From the NCBI GenBank assembly GCA_025927665.1, contig JAICKZ010000167.1:1-7194 (forward strand): a stretch of DNA of 7,194 nucleotides, written 5' to 3'. The notes under the pieces are model-generated. The model searched no databases and was not told the DNA's origin. It saw nothing but the letters and a program-made list of their open reading frames with translations. Below are positions 5,800 to 7,194 of this stretch, piece by piece. A program made the position numbers and the translations under genes. The DNA is from Steroidobacteraceae bacterium. Lineage in GTDB: Bacteria > Pseudomonadota > Gammaproteobacteria > Steroidobacterales > Steroidobacteraceae. Within the stretch, counting starts at the first letter, position 1. Every line of letters starts with the position of its first letter.

Positions 5800-7194
5800 T
5801 GGTCGTTAATGCCGACTTTGATGATCTATTTGGCGAGCGTGGTCAGCTGGCTGAAGCTCTGCCCGATTTCACCGTACGCATTGAACAATTGCAGATGGCG
5901 CGTTGTGTCGCACAGGCCATCACTTCACAACAGAACCTGATTGTTGAAGCGGGTACCGGAGTAGGAAAAACATTTGCCTACCTAGTGCCAGCGCTGCTTT
6001 CCGGTAAGCGTGTCATTATTTCTACCGGCACACGCAGTTTGCAAGATCAACTCTACAGTCGCGATTTGCCAATGATTACCAAGGCATTGGGACGACCAGT
6101 ACGAGTTGCGCTGTTGAAAGGTCGCGCCAACTATCTGTGTTTGTATCGATTGCAACAAACCTATGAACAAGCATCAACACGGGGGTTCTCTCGTGAATTA
6201 GCACGCAGCATTAAGGTCGTCAACAATTGGTCGACTCAAACACGTCGTGGTGACATCGTTGAGTTAAATGCATTGCATGAAGATGATCCCGTGTGGCCGC
6301 ATGTCACATCAACGCGCGATAATTGCGTGGGAACCGAGTGCGCATTTTATGATCGCTGTATGGTAATTGCTGCACGACGTGAAGCGCAGGCTGCGGATAT
6401 CGTCGTCGTGAATCATCACTTGCTGATGGCTGATTTACTGTTAAAGGAAAGCGGCTTTGGCGAATTGCTACCAGGTGCGGACGCGGTGATAGTGGATGAA
6501 GCGCATCAATTGTCGGAGATCGCAACGCAGGCATTTGGTACCAATCTCAGTGCGCGACAGTTACGCGAATTGATCAATGATGTGATGCGTGCACAACGCA
6601 CTGTGTCTGCGATAGGTGAGAGCGAGATCAAGTTATTACAAACACTTGAACAGCATATTTTCAGCGCGGCACAATCACTACATGGCCGCAACGAGTTGGT
6701 GGATCATGCGCACTGGCCAGATATCTTGATCGACGCATTGCACGATAGTGTGAATGTTCTCAAACAGTTTGTCGCAAACACGGCGACCACAACGGATCAA
6801 CCAGAACTGAAAGCATTGCGCGATCGGGCGTTGGCATTTATGAATCGTTGTCAGTTGTTTCTTAATGAAGCGAATGATGCAGGCGCGGTGCGTTGGGCAA
6901 GTGCGAATAAATCTGGTTTTGTCTTGCATCATGCACTTGTAAATGTGGCTGCACCACTCGGCAAGCTGATCGAAACCCAAGGTGGAACCTGGATATTTAC
7001 CTCGGCGACTTTATCCATTAGCAATGATCTGAGTTACTTTGCGCAGCAGGTAGGCTTAGTGCAAGCGCGTACTGAATTATTTGGAAGCCCGTTTGACTAT
7101 CAGCATCAGGCTTTGATGTATTTGCCGGACAAACTCGATATGCCTTCATCACCGCAACACACTCAACAAGTGGTTGCTGCGGCATTGCCGGTCA
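5799..7194 (+). CDS. yoaA: ATP-dependent iron-sulfur helicase YoaA (DinG/XPD-like), 3' partial
   Basis: A superfamily 2 DNA helicase of the XPD-like iron-sulfur group. E. coli YoaA takes part in DNA repair during replication and binds the polymerase III chi subunit. The window holds 465 codons of an expected 630-650, with the 3' part beyond the edge. The N-terminus has the Q-like start GQLAEALPDFTVR. Walker A AGTGVGKT is at residues 51-58 (K57), then STGTRSLQDQLYSRDLP. The four cluster cysteines C114 (NYLC), C176, C181 and C187 (DNC..TEC....RC) are all present. VVVNHHLLMAD, DEAH at 233-236 and SATL at 402-405 follow, then SPFDY. Segments such as KESGFGEL and WIFTSATLS match E. coli YoaA almost exactly, which favours YoaA over DinG. 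The ATG overlaps the previous stop (TGATG) and has no strong Shine-Dalgarno, so translation probably depends on coupling. Confidence 0.95.
   Translation, partial: MVVNADFDDLFGERGQLAEALPDFTVRIEQLQMARCVAQAITSQQNLIVEAGTGVGKTFAYLVPALLSGKRVIISTGTRSLQDQLYSRDLPMITKALGRPVRVALLKGRANYLCLYRLQQTYEQASTRGFSRELARSIKVVNNWSTQTRRGDIVELNALHEDDPVWPHVTSTRDNCVGTECAFYDRCMVIAARREAQAADIVVVNHHLLMADLLLKESGFGELLPGADAVIVDEAHQLSEIATQAFGTNLSARQLRELINDVMRAQRTVSAIGESEIKLLQTLEQHIFSAAQSLHGRNELVDHAHWPDILIDALHDSVNVLKQFVANTATTTDQPELKALRDRALAFMNRCQLFLNEANDAGAVRWASANKSGFVLHHALVNVAAPLGKLIETQGGTWIFTSATLSISNDLSYFAQQVGLVQARTELFGSPFDYQHQALMYLPDKLDMPSSPQHTQQVVAAALPV

Noticed and set aside
1..7194. CRISPR array or insertion sequence
   Set aside because: No regularly spaced repeats of 20 bases or more, no terminal inverted repeats, and no transposase motifs were seen.

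Overview
The window reads as chromosomal DNA of a gammaproteobacterium with moderate GC content. The best evidence is a close DusA-type tRNA-dihydrouridine synthase and a YoaA-type iron-sulfur helicase that both follow the enterobacterial proteins motif by motif. The genus cannot be named from the sequence. All five protein genes lie on the + strand, and the first and last run off the window edges.

Bases 1-2180 hold the 3' part of a large cyclic-di-GMP signalling protein: the tail of a GAF-like domain, two PAS domains, GGDEF and EAL. Both enzymatic domains keep their key residues, so it may both make and break c-di-GMP. Bases 2181-2759 contain no convincing gene. They do contain, on the - strand, a sequence shaped like the 3' end of a tRNA (hairpin, perfect T-arm, acceptor 3' strand, discriminator G, CCA) without a matching 5' half. 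The simplest reading is a tRNA gene fragment or old attachment-site scar. A possible decayed reading frame lies beside it.

Bases 2760-3056 encode a small, charged, soluble protein of a family I recognise only as conserved and uncharacterised. It is followed by a very stable UUCG-type hairpin. Next comes dusA (3241-4254), which modifies the D-loop of tRNAs.

Bases 4337-7194 form a tight three-gene unit: a class III nucleotidyl cyclase fused to an FHA domain, a secreted DUF11-like protein, and a YoaA/DinG-family helicase open at the 3' edge. The two internal junctions are one-base stop/start overlaps (TAATG and TGATG), so the genes are very probably co-transcribed and translationally coupled. 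This links a probable cAMP-making, phosphothreonine-reading protein to an envelope or periplasmic protein and a DNA-repair helicase. That is the most interesting arrangement in the window. The cyclase also has His where class III cyclases normally have the transition-state Asn.

I see no CRISPR array, complete insertion sequence, rRNA or complete tRNA gene.
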